A DNA stretch of 64,000 nucleotides. Source: Mytilinidion resinicola (taxonomy: Eukaryota; Ascomycota; Dothideomycetes; Mytilinidiales; Mytilinidiaceae). Both the position numbers and the translations under genes were made by a program. Position 1 is the first letter of the stretch. Every line of letters starts with the position of its first letter. The DNA lies in contig NW_022985444.1 of NCBI RefSeq assembly GCF_010093595.1, positions 1,735,539 through 1,799,538 on the forward strand, in the 5' to 3' direction. The notes under the pieces were generated by a model. It made no database searches, was not told the origin of the DNA, and saw nothing but the letters and a program-made list of their open reading frames with translations. Below are positions 33,154-43,224 of this stretch, one piece after another.

Positions 33154-34077
33154 GCTGGCGAGGGAGATGGGTGCAGTCTGGAGGGAATCGAGGGGGGAGA
33201 GAGCTGGAAAGGACGGAGGACTCGAACAGAGGTCGAGTTTTCTGCTCCTGGAGCTAACAAGGGGTGCGTGCCCAGCAGCGGGCCAGACGGTAAGCGCATT
33301 TTGCTAGGAGGTTGATTGTGCTTGCCAAGGGCTGATCCATGGTCCATGGGAGGACTTTCTACGGCGCGCGGTAGGGCAGCGGCTTCTTCCCGCAACGGGG
33401 GTCGGGGTCCAGGCGGTGTGGACTGTGGAGGTCATCGCCGAGGGCGTTGATTGCGGGACGCCAGAGCAGAAACAGTGCTTTTACGAGCGGCGTCGACAAT
33501 TGCGCCAAAACAGAAGCCGGCTCTTACGATGACCTCGCCGTTGACACGCCAGATTGTGGCATTCCCGTCACATGCAAGACCGTTGGTGTGGACACGTCGT
33601 AGGGCTGAATTCAGGGTCTACGCCCTTGCGTGGCCTGTGAGGGACGCCCATAGGTGCACGCGGCCGAGGCTGGCCGAGACTAGACTCGCGGCGGGTCGGG
33701 CTTTGGTTGAGGTCCGGCGAGTGTATTCGGCCTAGCTCGAGGCAATTCGTTGAGGACTGTGCCGGAGAGATGGAGCGTGCGACGGGTGGATTGGATTGGA
33801 GTATAAAACGCGTGGAGTGAACTCCGTTTTGTTGCGCTGCGCTGAGTAAGGCGGGATGGAGCAACGTGGAGCCGAGGGGCAACTTCAGACGAAAGACCAA
33901 CTCCTTCGTGCCGTATGAAGTCTAGAATATCACGCAATTCACACCAAACGGCGGGAGATATCTGAAACACCCAAACACTCGGTCAATCTCAATAACCCCA
34001 AAATTCTTATAGCGCTTGCTGTATCTTTCACGAATAACGGATATGGCAATAAAACATACGAGCCCCTCGAGAGGTAG
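33154..34077. other. Intergenic; nothing identified
   Basis: The first part is probably the desaturase promoter and 5' UTR. GC-rich frames between 33450 and 33960 on both strands lack features. The transition to the decayed genes begins near 34080. Confidence 0.4.
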
Positions 34078-34636
34078 ATCCTGACGAAATACCCTGATGC
34101 CATTGATGCCATTGATGCCGTGGAGCCGCTCGACACTTCGAAGTTCCCAAGCCGCTACACGCAGCTTGAGCACGTCAAAGATCTCTGCCTCGCCGTTGTG
34201 CAGCTCGCGCTCGATGGGCAGATGGACGCAGCAGCATAGCTTGGGCTATGGTTCTTGTGTTTCTCGGGGGAGAGCTATCAGCTGGCAGCGGACTGTTTTC
34301 CTGCTGTACTCTTAGCTAATTCTACTCCTAGTCTCGGCAACATCACGCAATTGGATTTGCATCTGCCGTGGAACCGGCCTGGGGTGGCTTTGGCGAATAT
34401 GGGACGGTATGAGGAGGCGATTGATGCGTATCAGGTGGTGTTGGCGATCACTATGAACTTTGTCCGCGCTCACCATAATCTCGCTGTTCTTTATCATAAA
34501 GCAGAAGACTGGGTTTGCTAAAGCACAGAAGAGGCAAGCGGATGGGTCAGCAGCTGGTGGTATTGCTGGTAGCAATACCTGTTGTGAGGAAATGTATGAG
34601 TTGATACGGAAGACTTTGCGGGGGCTGCTTAGATAG
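34078..34636 (+). pseudogene. PEX5-like peroxisomal import receptor relic
   Basis: Conceptual translation matches the C-terminal TPR half of fungal PEX5. It begins PLDTSKFPSRYTQLEHVKDL; a TAG at 34237-34239 lies where PEX5 has a Gln before LGLG; it then continues GESYQLAADCFPAVLL, LPWNRPGVALANMGRYEEAI, NFVRAHHNLAVLYHKAEDW. A one-base frameshift near 34510 leads into AKAQKRQADGSAAGG ... EEMYELIRKTLRGLLR and a TAG at 34634. TPR repeats are partly missing and no N-terminal Pex14-binding half is present. It is therefore a truncated, decayed duplicate; the functional PEX5 must be elsewhere. Confidence 0.75.
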
Positions 34637-34761
34637 GACCTTGAGAAAGGGGTAGGACTAGCATGGATGTCGTAGCATTTAGAAGAGAGTTATCTAGCTA
34701 GAAATAGTACCATGATGTCCTTCTACGTACCACAGTATATCTCGTGCCAGATGCTTCATCC

Positions 34762-36189
34762 TTAATCCTCGAAAATTACCTCTTGCAGTTCCTGCCATAA
34801 TGGGAGTACATAAGTATCCCCAAATGGAAGAATCTGTGTCATGCACACAGCCGCGACGCCTTTCTCTCGATCAACAGTCCAAAAGCAGTTGCTGAGCCCC
34901 GCTGCCGATCCTCTAGGAAATCCTTCTTTCTCGCATAAAGCTGGATTCAAGGCTTTTGGATTTGCCTGTAGTTCAAAATTAAGCCCCCAGCCAAAGTATC
35001 CGGCTACTGGCACTGGCTCCACTGTTGGAGGGACAACAAGGTCGTGTCTGGAAACTCCCTGAGCAACTCCAACGTGCTTCGTCATGTAGTCTGGAATTTG
35101 ATTTTGGAACATCTGGTGGACGGTTTCCTGTAGCAGAATTCTTTGCTGGGTGTGAGGTGATACGCCGCCATTGAGGATCATACTTAGTACTCGACTGTAG
35201 TCGGGAGCTGTGCTTAAGAGGCCGGCTTGTGGATGTCAGCTCTGAACTTAGAAAAGGCCGTTGATATTGCTCTGGAGGACTTCTACTAACCGCCAGCAGA
35301 CTGAAAAACGCCTTCCATCTCTTCTCGGGCTGGACCATAGAGATGGGGTCGCGCGGCTAGAGTCTCTCCCCTTTGGTGCAAAATCGCCATTTTTGACCGC
35401 AACTCGCGCGATGGCACAAAACTGGTGTTGGCCATACCAAGAGGCTGGAATAGGTTGATATTCATAAAGTCTTCCAGACTTTTACCGGAGCGTCGTTCAA
35501 TGAAAACACCAACCCAGTCAATCCCAACCTGCAACCTTCCGTCAGCATGCACGAGACGTTGAATACGTGCGGAAATTCTATACAGAGTAATCATAGCTAC
35601 TTCCTGGCTCATAAATCAGCGGCTGCTGAATACCTTCTATTTTCCCTTGAAACTCGTCTTTTGTCGGATCTCTGTCAAAGTGGTGAGTCTAGATATCTTC
35701 GTTGTAGAACGAGTACGAGAATCCTGCAGTCTGGAAGGGAACCGAATCATTAGCTTTATTTTTCAGAATCTTCTACACAAGTTCTTGCAAAATGCCACTA
35801 ACATGAGTCATTAACATCCGTAGGGTGATCCGATTAGCTTTCGGTCTTAGCTTCCCGTTCTTCAAGATTTGAATATCCTTCAGCTCATGGACGAAATCTT
35901 CTAGCAAATCTGCCGAATCTAAGTCTGCTTGTCCTTGTTCCACTAGCTTCATGAGAGCAATAGCCGAGAATAATTTCGTGCATGAGGCGACCCAGAATAC
36001 CGTGTCGGTCGTCATTGGCTCCTCAACACCTAGCCCTCTGATGCCCGATGCACTGGAATATTCTGTGTTTCCATGTCGGTCTACCACCTGAACTACGAGC
36101 CCTGGTATATGCTGAGGGTTTGAGGTGGCATTCTGAATTAAAGAGCTCAGACGGCTAGCGGTTGAAGGAGAAGACGTCGATCCAGGCAT
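34762..36189 (-). pseudogene. Beta-lactamase-fold serine esterase with one in-frame TAG
   Basis: Four exons (35803-36189, 35584-35730, 35291-35528, 34762-35225) with three GT-AG introns (72, 55 and 65 bp) sum to exactly 412 codons. The product is a class C beta-lactamase/transesterase-type hydrolase: SxxK motif in WVASCTKLFSAIAL, LMTHTAGFSYSF built across intron 1, the YxS-type second motif (PGSSYDYS) before intron 2, WVGVFIERRSGKSLEDFM, and TVDREKGVAAVCMTQILPFG at the end. One codon, TAG at 35689-35691, interrupts an otherwise open exon 2. Relatives are small secreted or cytosolic esterases of secondary metabolism. The intact splice sites and reading frame suggest recent inactivation, read-through, RNA editing or an assembly error. 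Confidence 0.8.
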
Positions 36190-36713
36190 GATGTGAAGAA
36201 AACGACTTCAAAGGGTATAGAAAAACTCGCCTATGAGTAAACAAGAAGCGGCTATATGAGAAGTAGGTTTTGCAGCACAAACATTTGATCGGACCTATTT
36301 GCGAGGCTTTTGCTTGCCCACCTCTCTGGAGCGAGCGGGGTTCTCGCGCTAACAAAACTACACCTGTCGCGGATCAAAGTCCCGAAATGGCGTGCTTCGG
36401 TGCACTTTCGTGATAAAACAGCTCCTAGTCGATTTCGATATTGGTATCCGATTCAATATGAAAAGAGTGAATAGGTTTCTCGCATCTGAATTATCGATAC
36501 CATCCTATCATCCATACCCGTAATTTGAAAAATACGTGTAATCGGCGTGACATCTTCTACATGGGAAATACAAGCGTCGATATGCCGCTCAATCCTTAGG
36601 GGCTCTATCCCAACAGCATTTGAACTTTCAGTCGAGGAGCCGCCACCAGAAGATCGTCTCAATATACTGGGCGTACAGTAGAACCCAGAAGGGTCTCGTC
36701 TAGATAAATGCAG

Positions 36714-37440
36714 ATTACTGATAGTGATGCAACACATCTTGTGGCCGAATTGAGTGCTGGCAATTGGAGCGCTGAAGAAGTTACGACTGAATATCTGAAA
36801 AGGGCGATTATAGGGCAACAGCTGGTAACCATACACTTCATAGAAGTCTTAGCTGAACTTTGTAACTGAAGTTCTGGCGGATGGAGCTCTGGAATGCGCG
36901 AGATTGCTAAAGAGGAAAAGTGTTAGAGGGAAACGGGGAAGATCAAAGGACCACTTCACGGGGTTCCGGTATCTGTCAGAGTATGTTATCTCGAATTCGT
37001 GCATTGAAGACTCCAACTTCACCCCTGAGAAGACTCTGCTCGTTGTTTCGAATATTGCACAAGAAGATGCATTGACTGTACATACAGCTGCGCAGAAAGT
37101 TGGGCGCAGTAATTTTTCTACACACTAATGAAACTCAATCCTTGATGGTAAGTATCTATATCCACGAAGACACAATTCAACAGCACGGGGACACTAATGA
37201 CAACGTTACTACATGACTTCGAACCCAACGAGCCGAACTCTAAGTGCTGGAGGATTGTCCGGAGGCGAAGGCTCAGCAATTGGGGTTGGGATTTGGGACC
37301 AACTTCGGTGGCGCCATTAGCCATTCCATCAGCGTTCAACGGCGTATATGGATTTTGTCGAACGGTTTTGCGGCTGCCTTATAATGGTTTCGCCGCCGGA
37401 TTTAGTTTCCCTAATCCCTGCAGAGCTGTTTCGCATTGGT
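36714..37440 (+). pseudogene. Amidase (GGSSGGE-type) relic
   Basis: Broken pieces in changing frames match the fungal amidase-signature family in the right order. ITDSDATHLVAELSAGNWSA with EVTTEYLKRAII at about 36714-36800 is followed by GKIKGPLHGVPVS near 36950, the signature SAGGLSGGEGSAIG near 37240-37290 (normally GGSSGGE), and then relics of the next conserved segment, FNGVYGF ... RLPYNGFA, near 37330-37400. Many stops and frameshifts show that it cannot be translated. Amidases of this family hydrolyse small amides such as acetamide or formamide. Confidence 0.65.
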
Positions 37441-37449
37441 ACGGAAATA

Positions 37450-38009
37450 TCACCATGATTTCACTTGCGATTAAGATCACATGACACGGAGTGGAGTAAC
37501 GTTAAGCCGGGATGGACTACACTGCGACATCAGGCGAAGAAATAACATCTTCATTGGTGATATGAAGTCCCAGAACTACAAATGGCCTTCCAGAATACGC
37601 TCGATGGGCATTAGAAAGTCCTCAACCTCTTGTGTCGGAGCTCAATCTTAGAATAAAAGGAGCATTCGGGATGACAGCCCCTGAATAAGGTGATAGAAAA
37701 CTCACGATGCCAACTCGTAATTTCATGTTTTTGCATCAATACTAGGGGGCCACTGCTGCAATCAATGGATCATTCAAGAGGATTGGCTGCGATGGTATGT
37801 TTTCAGACTACACAATAATTCCGAGGTTCACAGGAACTCTCTTAGGATGGTTCTAACAGCACGAACCAAATATATATCTGAGGGTTTCGCATTGTGGGGT
37901 CGCAGATGAGACTTTTGGCAGTTCTTTGGCCTCCCAGATAACTGACACAGATACCGTATAATTTGGCAGTCAGACCTTCCAACGCCACCCTTATCCTTCC
38001 GTTGCTATA
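37450..38009. other. Intergenic; nothing identified
   Basis: AT-richer sequence without coding features lies between the amidase relic and the stop of the zinc-bracket gene at 38010. No Cys-rich coding downstream of that stop could represent a lost C-terminal module. Confidence 0.4.
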
Positions 38010-38873
38010 TCAGTGCCGATCGAAAGCCTCAGTTCGAACCCTCTCCCTGCTTCTTTCAGGTGCTGCTTCGTCAGCACTCGCAAGTCGACTCTTCATCTGC
38101 TCCAGTCTCTCCAGAAGCTTCTTCATGACGTCGGAGCGGCCCTGGATCTGAGAATCACGAGCGCCGATTTGGCGGTCCTTCTCGTTGATTTGTTTCTGTA
38201 GGCTGTCGATCTCTTTGTTGCGGCTGAGTAGCTGAGAGTTACCTTCGTCGATATCGCGCCTAAGGTCTTCGATTTCATTGTCTTTCGCTTCAACTTGATG
38301 GGTCAAAGTACGCTCCTCCCGAGCAAGGCGCTCTATGCTCTGTTCGCGATCCCAGATGCAAAAGTTGCGGTCGTCAATCTCGTGTTTGAGGTCAGCAATC
38401 TCTTGCTTTTGCTCTCGAATCTGACCAAGCAGCACTAGAGCATTGCTTTTCCTCTGTTCTTCGTCACTGACTCGTGAAATCAGGGCGTCATTGATTGCCT
38501 TCATCTGTTCCTTGAGCTCTTCAATCTTCAGGTCCTTCTCTTCAAGTTCGCGCAGCAGAGGATCCAACTTTGCTACCTCTTGCCGGAGACCTTCAAGAGC
38601 TTTCTCGCTATCCCTAATCTGGCTTTGGGCTTCTTCGGTGCGACCCGTAAGATCCTTGATTTTGGCCAGTAGTTTGGACTTCTCGCAGTTGTCACGATCT
38701 GATATGTTCCGGAGGATCTTCGATATCGCGGCTCGGTTTGCGGGGTGCACTGTCTGAGGGTCAGACGTCGCAAGGGCCTCGATGAGCCGGTTCTTGTCGT
38801 GGTCGCTGCAGTCGAAGTGGCTCTCTGTACATTCCACACATACAACATTCGGAAAGTCGAGGTTCGGCAACAT
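38010..38873 (-). CDS. Zinc-bracket family member B: N-terminal Cys/His domain plus long coiled coil
   Basis: A single exon of 287 residues. Residues 9-20 hold the family motif C-V-E-C-T-E-S-H (C-x2-C-x3-H), followed by a predicted helical domain ending ISKILRNISDRDNCEKSK, the counterpart of VLQD...C in the paralogues. From about residue 70 to 265 the protein is almost uninterrupted heptad-like Glu/Lys/Leu/Arg sequence (LRELEEKDLKIEELKEQM, DRQIGARDSQIQG), a long coiled coil. Unlike members D and F it has no C-terminal Cys cluster and ends basic (RSRERVRTEAFDRH). Function is unknown; the design suggests a dimeric or filamentous scaffold with a small zinc site. Confidence 0.72.
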   Translation of the reverse strand: MLPNLDFPNVVCVECTESHFDCSDHDKNRLIEALATSDPQTVHPANRAAISKILRNISDRDNCEKSKLLAKIKDLTGRTEEAQSQIRDSEKALEGLRQEVAKLDPLLRELEEKDLKIEELKEQMKAINDALISRVSDEEQRKSNALVLLGQIREQKQEIADLKHEIDDRNFCIWDREQSIERLAREERTLTHQVEAKDNEIEDLRRDIDEGNSQLLSRNKEIDSLQKQINEKDRQIGARDSQIQGRSDVMKKLLERLEQMKSRLASADEAAPERSRERVRTEAFDRH

Positions 38874-39664
38874 GCTGGTGAACGTCAGTATTGGTATAAC
38901 TCAATCAGTGAAAGACATTCAGGCATTTGGAGCTAGCAGCGACGTATCCTGATGTAATATATTTCAGTCGATGCGTGTGTGAGGATCACTTACTTAGATG
39001 GCGGTGTGGATAATATTTTGAGGTAGGCAAGTGATGGTACGGTTGAGGTGTTTGATGAAGAGGTTGGAGATGTTGCAGAGTTGTAAGGGTGTCCGATAGC
39101 CTCGTAAAAGCGTGAGTTCTAACAGCACGACACTGAAAGGCGACATCAATTCATTCACCATCCAATTTTTTGAAATCATAAATTAAAGGCCTTAAGGATT
39201 GCAGGTCAATGTTCATCACGAAGGGCTGTACTTGGGGAATGTGTGATGATAGTGGTAAGTCAACCTGGATTATTCCATTGCCGGGTTGAATCTGTTACGT
39301 AACAGGAGAGAGTGGATGTTATACGTGCTGTATTTGATGAAGATTGTGAGGATTATAGAGGAGAAGGAGAGGTCTGGAGGAAGGTAAGGCTATATACACA
39401 AGATGCTGTGCGCCTGCCGTAGCCCTCACCGCTACTCCCTGACAGAATCATTCAAGATTTTAATTCGCAACTGCACGAGGAACTGCATGTTATGAGGAAA
39501 TTAAGGGTTTTCCGGAGGCTTCGTTTTGGTTTGATTTATTAGAAGGTATTTGGCAGGCATGTTCTAGATACCAGAGCCCCTTATGCTGTGACAGTGCTTC
39601 CAATAACACCATCATCTTCGTCTCGCTTTTCCACACTCTATTGGGAATCAAGCGGCTCGGCACC
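38874..39664. other. Intergenic; upstream of member B
   Basis: This contains the probable promoter and leader of the minus-strand gene at 38010-38873. Nothing else is identified; short frames lack features. Confidence 0.4.
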
Positions 39665-39799
39665 CTACTTCTTGGGAATATCCGCCGCAATAGTATCAAT
39701 CTGGGCCTTTAAATTATGCAGCTTCTTGTGGAGTGCAAGCTGCTCCCACTCCAGCAACTCTAGCTTCCAGCGATCACCTAATCCTCTAGCATCTTGCAT
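39665..39799 (-). CDS. Possible 44-residue helical ORF or gene fragment
   Basis: An ATG at 39799 opens a short frame, MQDARGLGDRWKLELLEWEQ ... LHNLKAQIDTIAADIPKK, ending TAG. Its regular Leu/Trp/Lys pattern looks like a real helix rather than chance. It lies 33 bp from the left end of the mobile element at 39832, so it may be the surviving end of a longer gene cut by that insertion. No family is recognised. Confidence 0.25.
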   Translation of the reverse strand: MQDARGLGDRWKLELLEWEQLALHKKLHNLKAQIDTIAADIPKK

Positions 39800-39831
39800 C
39801 TTTGATGTCTAAAAAGCCCCTCAGATCCCTC

Positions 39832-40223
39832 CACGCTGGGCGTGAAAAAGCTGGCACACTCAAGCAGTTCAACATGGTCTGAGGTGGCCCGGAGAGCTAT
39901 CAGGCTTTCCAAAACCTGGTTTTCATGAATAACAACAGCATGCTAGAGGACCTCAATGGTGCCAAACTAGCGTACATAGGCAAGCACATAAATTCGTGTA
40001 AATATACCTTGCGGATTTGTAGACTGCCACTTTCTATTAACATTCATTAAGCACGCTGTTTTATAGGTATACCTGTCTACTACTGCTTGAAGTGCTTCAA
40101 CGAGTTTCTTCATAGCCCCGAGTGAAGAGCCTCCCCCCCATTCAGATTTTTAAAACTGCATCAAAGCATCCCAAGTAGTGGAATACACGCATATAGAGTG
40201 CCACTTTTTCCATGCCCCGCGTG
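39832..40223. mobile_element. MITE copy 2 (392 bp, TSD CCCTC)
   Basis: It begins CACGCTGGGCGTGAAAAAGC and ends TTTTTCCATGCCCCGCGTG, and both flanks carry CCCTC, a perfect 5-bp duplication. Compared with the 236-237 bp copies it has roughly 155 extra internal bases (about 39870-40060), an internal insertion or a longer ancestral form. The right half (cctgtctactactgcttgaa gtgcttcaac) aligns with copy 3. No transposase is encoded. Confidence 0.85.
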
Positions 40224-40289
40224 CCCTCATGAGCCATCGTCCAATGCCAGGATCTTGATAACCTAGCAAACTCGGCCGCTGTCTACTCC

Positions 40290-41144
40290 CTAGTATGCAA
40301 ACTCCATTACGTCATCATCGCCTTTCGTTGGACGAGGACGTTTCCTTGATGGAGGGTTATCCGCATTAGTATTCGTAGATCCTTGCGAGGCCGTATGAGC
40401 AGCGGAGGTATTTTGGGTGGCTAGGAATGGTGGGATGTCGTCGTTACTGACTTGCTGAATCTGACGGGGCTCTTTGCTTCGCCGGGATCGGAACACGAGG
40501 TTTCGAGTTGCCGGACGGCCCATGCGATGTTGGCTTTGGGATTCATTCCGGCCAACTTGGCTAGTCGGCTTCGTTATTGTTTTGGAACCCTGCTGTTCTG
40601 CCGCCTAGTAGGCTTCTGCTTCGAGCCGATGATACTCATCCTTCGCACGCTGCTGAAGCTAGAAGCCCTCCATCATCTTCTCGAGCTCAACCATCCTCGT
40701 GTCTTTCTTGGCTTGTTGGCGCTCCGACTCCTCCAACTTCTTCTCCGTCTCCTCCAACTTCTTTTTCATCTCCTCCAACTTCTTGTCCTTCTCCTCGATC
40801 TCTTCTTCTTTCTCAGAAATCTCCGCCTTCAGGTCGACATTGTCCTCCTTCAGATCGACTATCTTTTGCTCCTGCTCTGCACCATCCTCTTGCCACCCCT
40901 GTTCAGAGGCCATAGACTCTTTCAAAAGGTCTTCGTAATTGTCTTGGGCGCATTCCTCGCTTTCTCTGTGCTTTCTGTCTTTAACGACCGATAGATGCTT
41001 CAAGATTTGTGCAGCTTCCTTCCCTTCGCTAGATAAGCCGGGGTCCCTCTCGACACGATCCCACAGTCCCTCATTGCTGTGATCCACATCAGGGTCATGG
41101 TACGATCTGCAGAGGTAGCAGAAGGGTTGCTGGGGGTGATCCAT
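40290..41144 (-). pseudogene. Zinc-bracket family member C: two in-frame TAG codons
   Basis: A continuous 285-codon frame runs from ATG 41144 to TAG 40290, interrupted by TAG at 40659-40661 and 40605-40607. Residues 8-15 hold C-Y-L-C-R-S-Y-H (C-x2-C-x3-H). Next come a helical segment (EGLWDRVERDPGLSSEGKEA, AAQILKHLSVVKD), then a strongly charged coiled coil (EKEEEIEEKDKKLEEMKKKL), LQQRAKDEYHRLEAEAY between the two stops, and a disordered tail with a basic nuclear-signal-like PSRKRPRPTKG. Both internal stops would be Gln codons if one C-to-T change (CAG to TAG) is reversed. The C-terminal zinc module is absent, as in member B. Mobile elements lie on both sides (39832-40223 and 41272-41507). 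Confidence 0.72.
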
Positions 41145-41271
41145 TGTCAACGCTGTGATGTGATTAGTAAAAGTTGTAATGAAGAGTTCTCAGCGACCCG
41201 CGTGCCAATGTAGGAGACTGATCAAAAATATTTTGAGGCTGTCAGGCGTAAAGCAACATGTACCGTCGCGG

Positions 41272-41507
41272 CACGCTGGGCATGAAATAAGCGACATACT
41301 AATTCTAGAACAAGCTGTCTCATGTGTACGCCTGTCTGCCACTGCATGAAGTGCTTCAACAAGTTTCCACATTGCCCATGGCGAAGAGCTCTTGTCTGCT
41401 TCAGATTCCTGAAAATATATTGAAGCAACCCAAGCAGTGGCAGACAGGTGTACACACGAGACAGCTTGTTCTAGAATTAGTGTGCCACCTTTTCCATGCC
41501 CCGCGTG
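41272..41507. mobile_element. MITE copy 3 (236 bp, TSD CGCGG), best preserved
   Basis: It starts CACGCTGGGCATGAAATAAG and ends CTTTTCCATGCCCCGCGTG; both flanks read CGCGG, a perfect 5-bp duplication. Terminal inverted repeats run for about 80 bp: the left arm ctaattctagaacaagctgt is mirrored by the right arm's reverse complement, continuing through gtctgccactgc. The unique centre is about 70 bp. A frame in each orientation stays open by chance and resembles the frame in copy 1 because the DNA is repeated. Confidence 0.92.
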
Positions 41508-42041
41508 CGCGGCTGCCAATCCTCTGGCACAGCCGCTTGGGCCAGCGACGGAGGTGAAAGGATGCAGGACAGAAGCGGAAGAATCGGAGACCTTAGATAG
41601 ATGACTTGTATGAATAGGGAATACTTACAGAGTCGTGTCTGTACCGTCGGAGGAATCTGAGTGGATGAGTGGCTAATGGTGGAGTGAGATGGTGTAAGAA
41701 GGATGGAGAAAGCTAGCGTAATCCAAGTAGCTATAAGAGCTTCGTCATCGATCCCGTGCAGAACCGATGTTGCCATCACATTCACCGAGCTCACTTCCAC
41801 TGACCTCATCGTCACGACCTGGACTCACTTCCACCAACCTCACTTCATCAGGACCTGGACTTCACCTCCCATCTCCCACCCATTTGCCCACTACCAACCG
41901 AGCTTGAAGCCTCCGCAAAGACCTCACATCTACTTACCTCAATTCATCGCGACCTGGACTCCGCCTTCCAACTATCTGCTCACTACCATCCGAGCTTGAA
42001 CCACCACATCAACTAAACTTCGAGACCCCGCAAAGAACAAA

Positions 42042-42986
42042 ATGTCTCTAGACACAAAGTTTGCGCAGAACGAGTGCCTCGTGTGCGAGGGAAAGCACTG
42101 GCAAGTCACCGATGTGGAGCATTGCAGCCTCATCGACGCCGTCATCGGAGCTTCCGACGCCCGAAAGCGATTCGAGATAACGACGGTCCTGCAGGACATC
42201 TGCCAGCGGGAGAAGTGCGAAAAAGCGGCACGTCGGGTCGAGCAAGCGGCGGACAAAGCAGTATTCGAGACTTATCGCGTTCAATTTGAGCTATCATTTC
42301 GCCATCAACTCGAATCCAAAGACCAGCAGATGGAAGGACTTAGGCGCCAGCTTGCCGACCGCAATGAATCCAAAGACCGGCAGATGGAAAAACTCAGGCG
42401 TCAGTTTGCCGACCGCGACCTCCAGCTTGCCGACCACCACAATGGAGTTCAAGAAGTCCAAAATCAGCTCAAGGACGAGGTTGCCGACCTCAAGACGCAG
42501 CTTGGCGATCGCGACCAGATTATCCAAGAACTTCAGCAAAAGGCCGACGAGATGGAAGCTCGATACGCCGAGTCCCACTACAATCACGGAATGACGATGC
42601 GAGCGAAGCGCAAGCTAGCCGAAGAGCTCGAGGAGACGTCTGAGAAGTTCAAGACGATGGAGAAGGAACGTGTGGAGGTGGAAGCCGGCAAGAAGTGGAT
42701 GTTCGAACGTTGGGGAGAGTTGTCCAACTTGAGAGCGGAAAAGCGTGCCCGAACCCAGCCGCCCGTTCACAAGTTGCGGTGCTTCAACTGCTTCAAGACC
42801 ATGCAGGGTGATTGTGATGGAACCCCGGGCTGCCAGAACTGTCTAAAAGCGAACTTGCCATGCACGTATCGGCTCTGTCGGCCATATGACGAGAAGGCCA
42901 GGTTCAGCCACGGAAAGGGGTGCACTAAGGTTGGGTGCACCCAGTTCCACGACGAGAAGAGGGACGGTTACTGTATCGTTGAGTAG
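42042..42986 (+). CDS. Zinc-bracket family member D, full length and intact
   Basis: A single exon of 314 residues. The N-terminal domain (about 12-65) has C-L-V-C-E-G-K-H-W-Q-V, then ITTVLQDICQREKCEKAARR. The coiled coil (70-235) contains an internal duplication: ESKDQQMEGLRRQLADRN followed by ESKDRQMEKLRRQFADRD. A basic link EKRARTQPPVHKLR leads to a Zn2Cys6-like cluster C-x2-C-x7-C-x5-C-x2-C-x6-C (CFNC, CDGTPGC, QNC, LPC). After CTYRLC comes C-x14-C-x4-C-x3-H (KGCTKVGCTQFHDEKR). The Zn2Cys6 cluster is at the C-terminus rather than the N-terminus, unlike fungal activators. Nucleic acid binding is an inference from the zinc modules. No known family is recognised. Confidence 0.78.
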   Translation: MSLDTKFAQNECLVCEGKHWQVTDVEHCSLIDAVIGASDARKRFEITTVLQDICQREKCEKAARRVEQAADKAVFETYRVQFELSFRHQLESKDQQMEGLRRQLADRNESKDRQMEKLRRQFADRDLQLADHHNGVQEVQNQLKDEVADLKTQLGDRDQIIQELQQKADEMEARYAESHYNHGMTMRAKRKLAEELEETSEKFKTMEKERVEVEAGKKWMFERWGELSNLRAEKRARTQPPVHKLRCFNCFKTMQGDCDGTPGCQNCLKANLPCTYRLCRPYDEKARFSHGKGCTKVGCTQFHDEKRDGYCIVE

Positions 42987-43224
42987 GGAGGTCACGCCGA
43001 CGAGCACAAAAATGAGATATAGAGAGGTGATTGTTTGAACAAAGGGACTTCTTTTGCGACGGGAATGGCTGGACACATCCTCATAGCCTTAAAACTTTGC
43101 AAACTCCACATGCTTTCACTGATTCTGGTTGAATTCCTTACCTTTTGTGATATCTGTTGTAACCCTATACGTGTCATTAAAAGTTCCACGAAGATGTGAC
43201 AACCTCAAGGCCTCGGGATCGTGA

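Noticed and set aside
36453..36836. 127-codon minus-strand frame
   Set aside because: It is antisense to and partly overlaps the amidase relic and has no features of its own.
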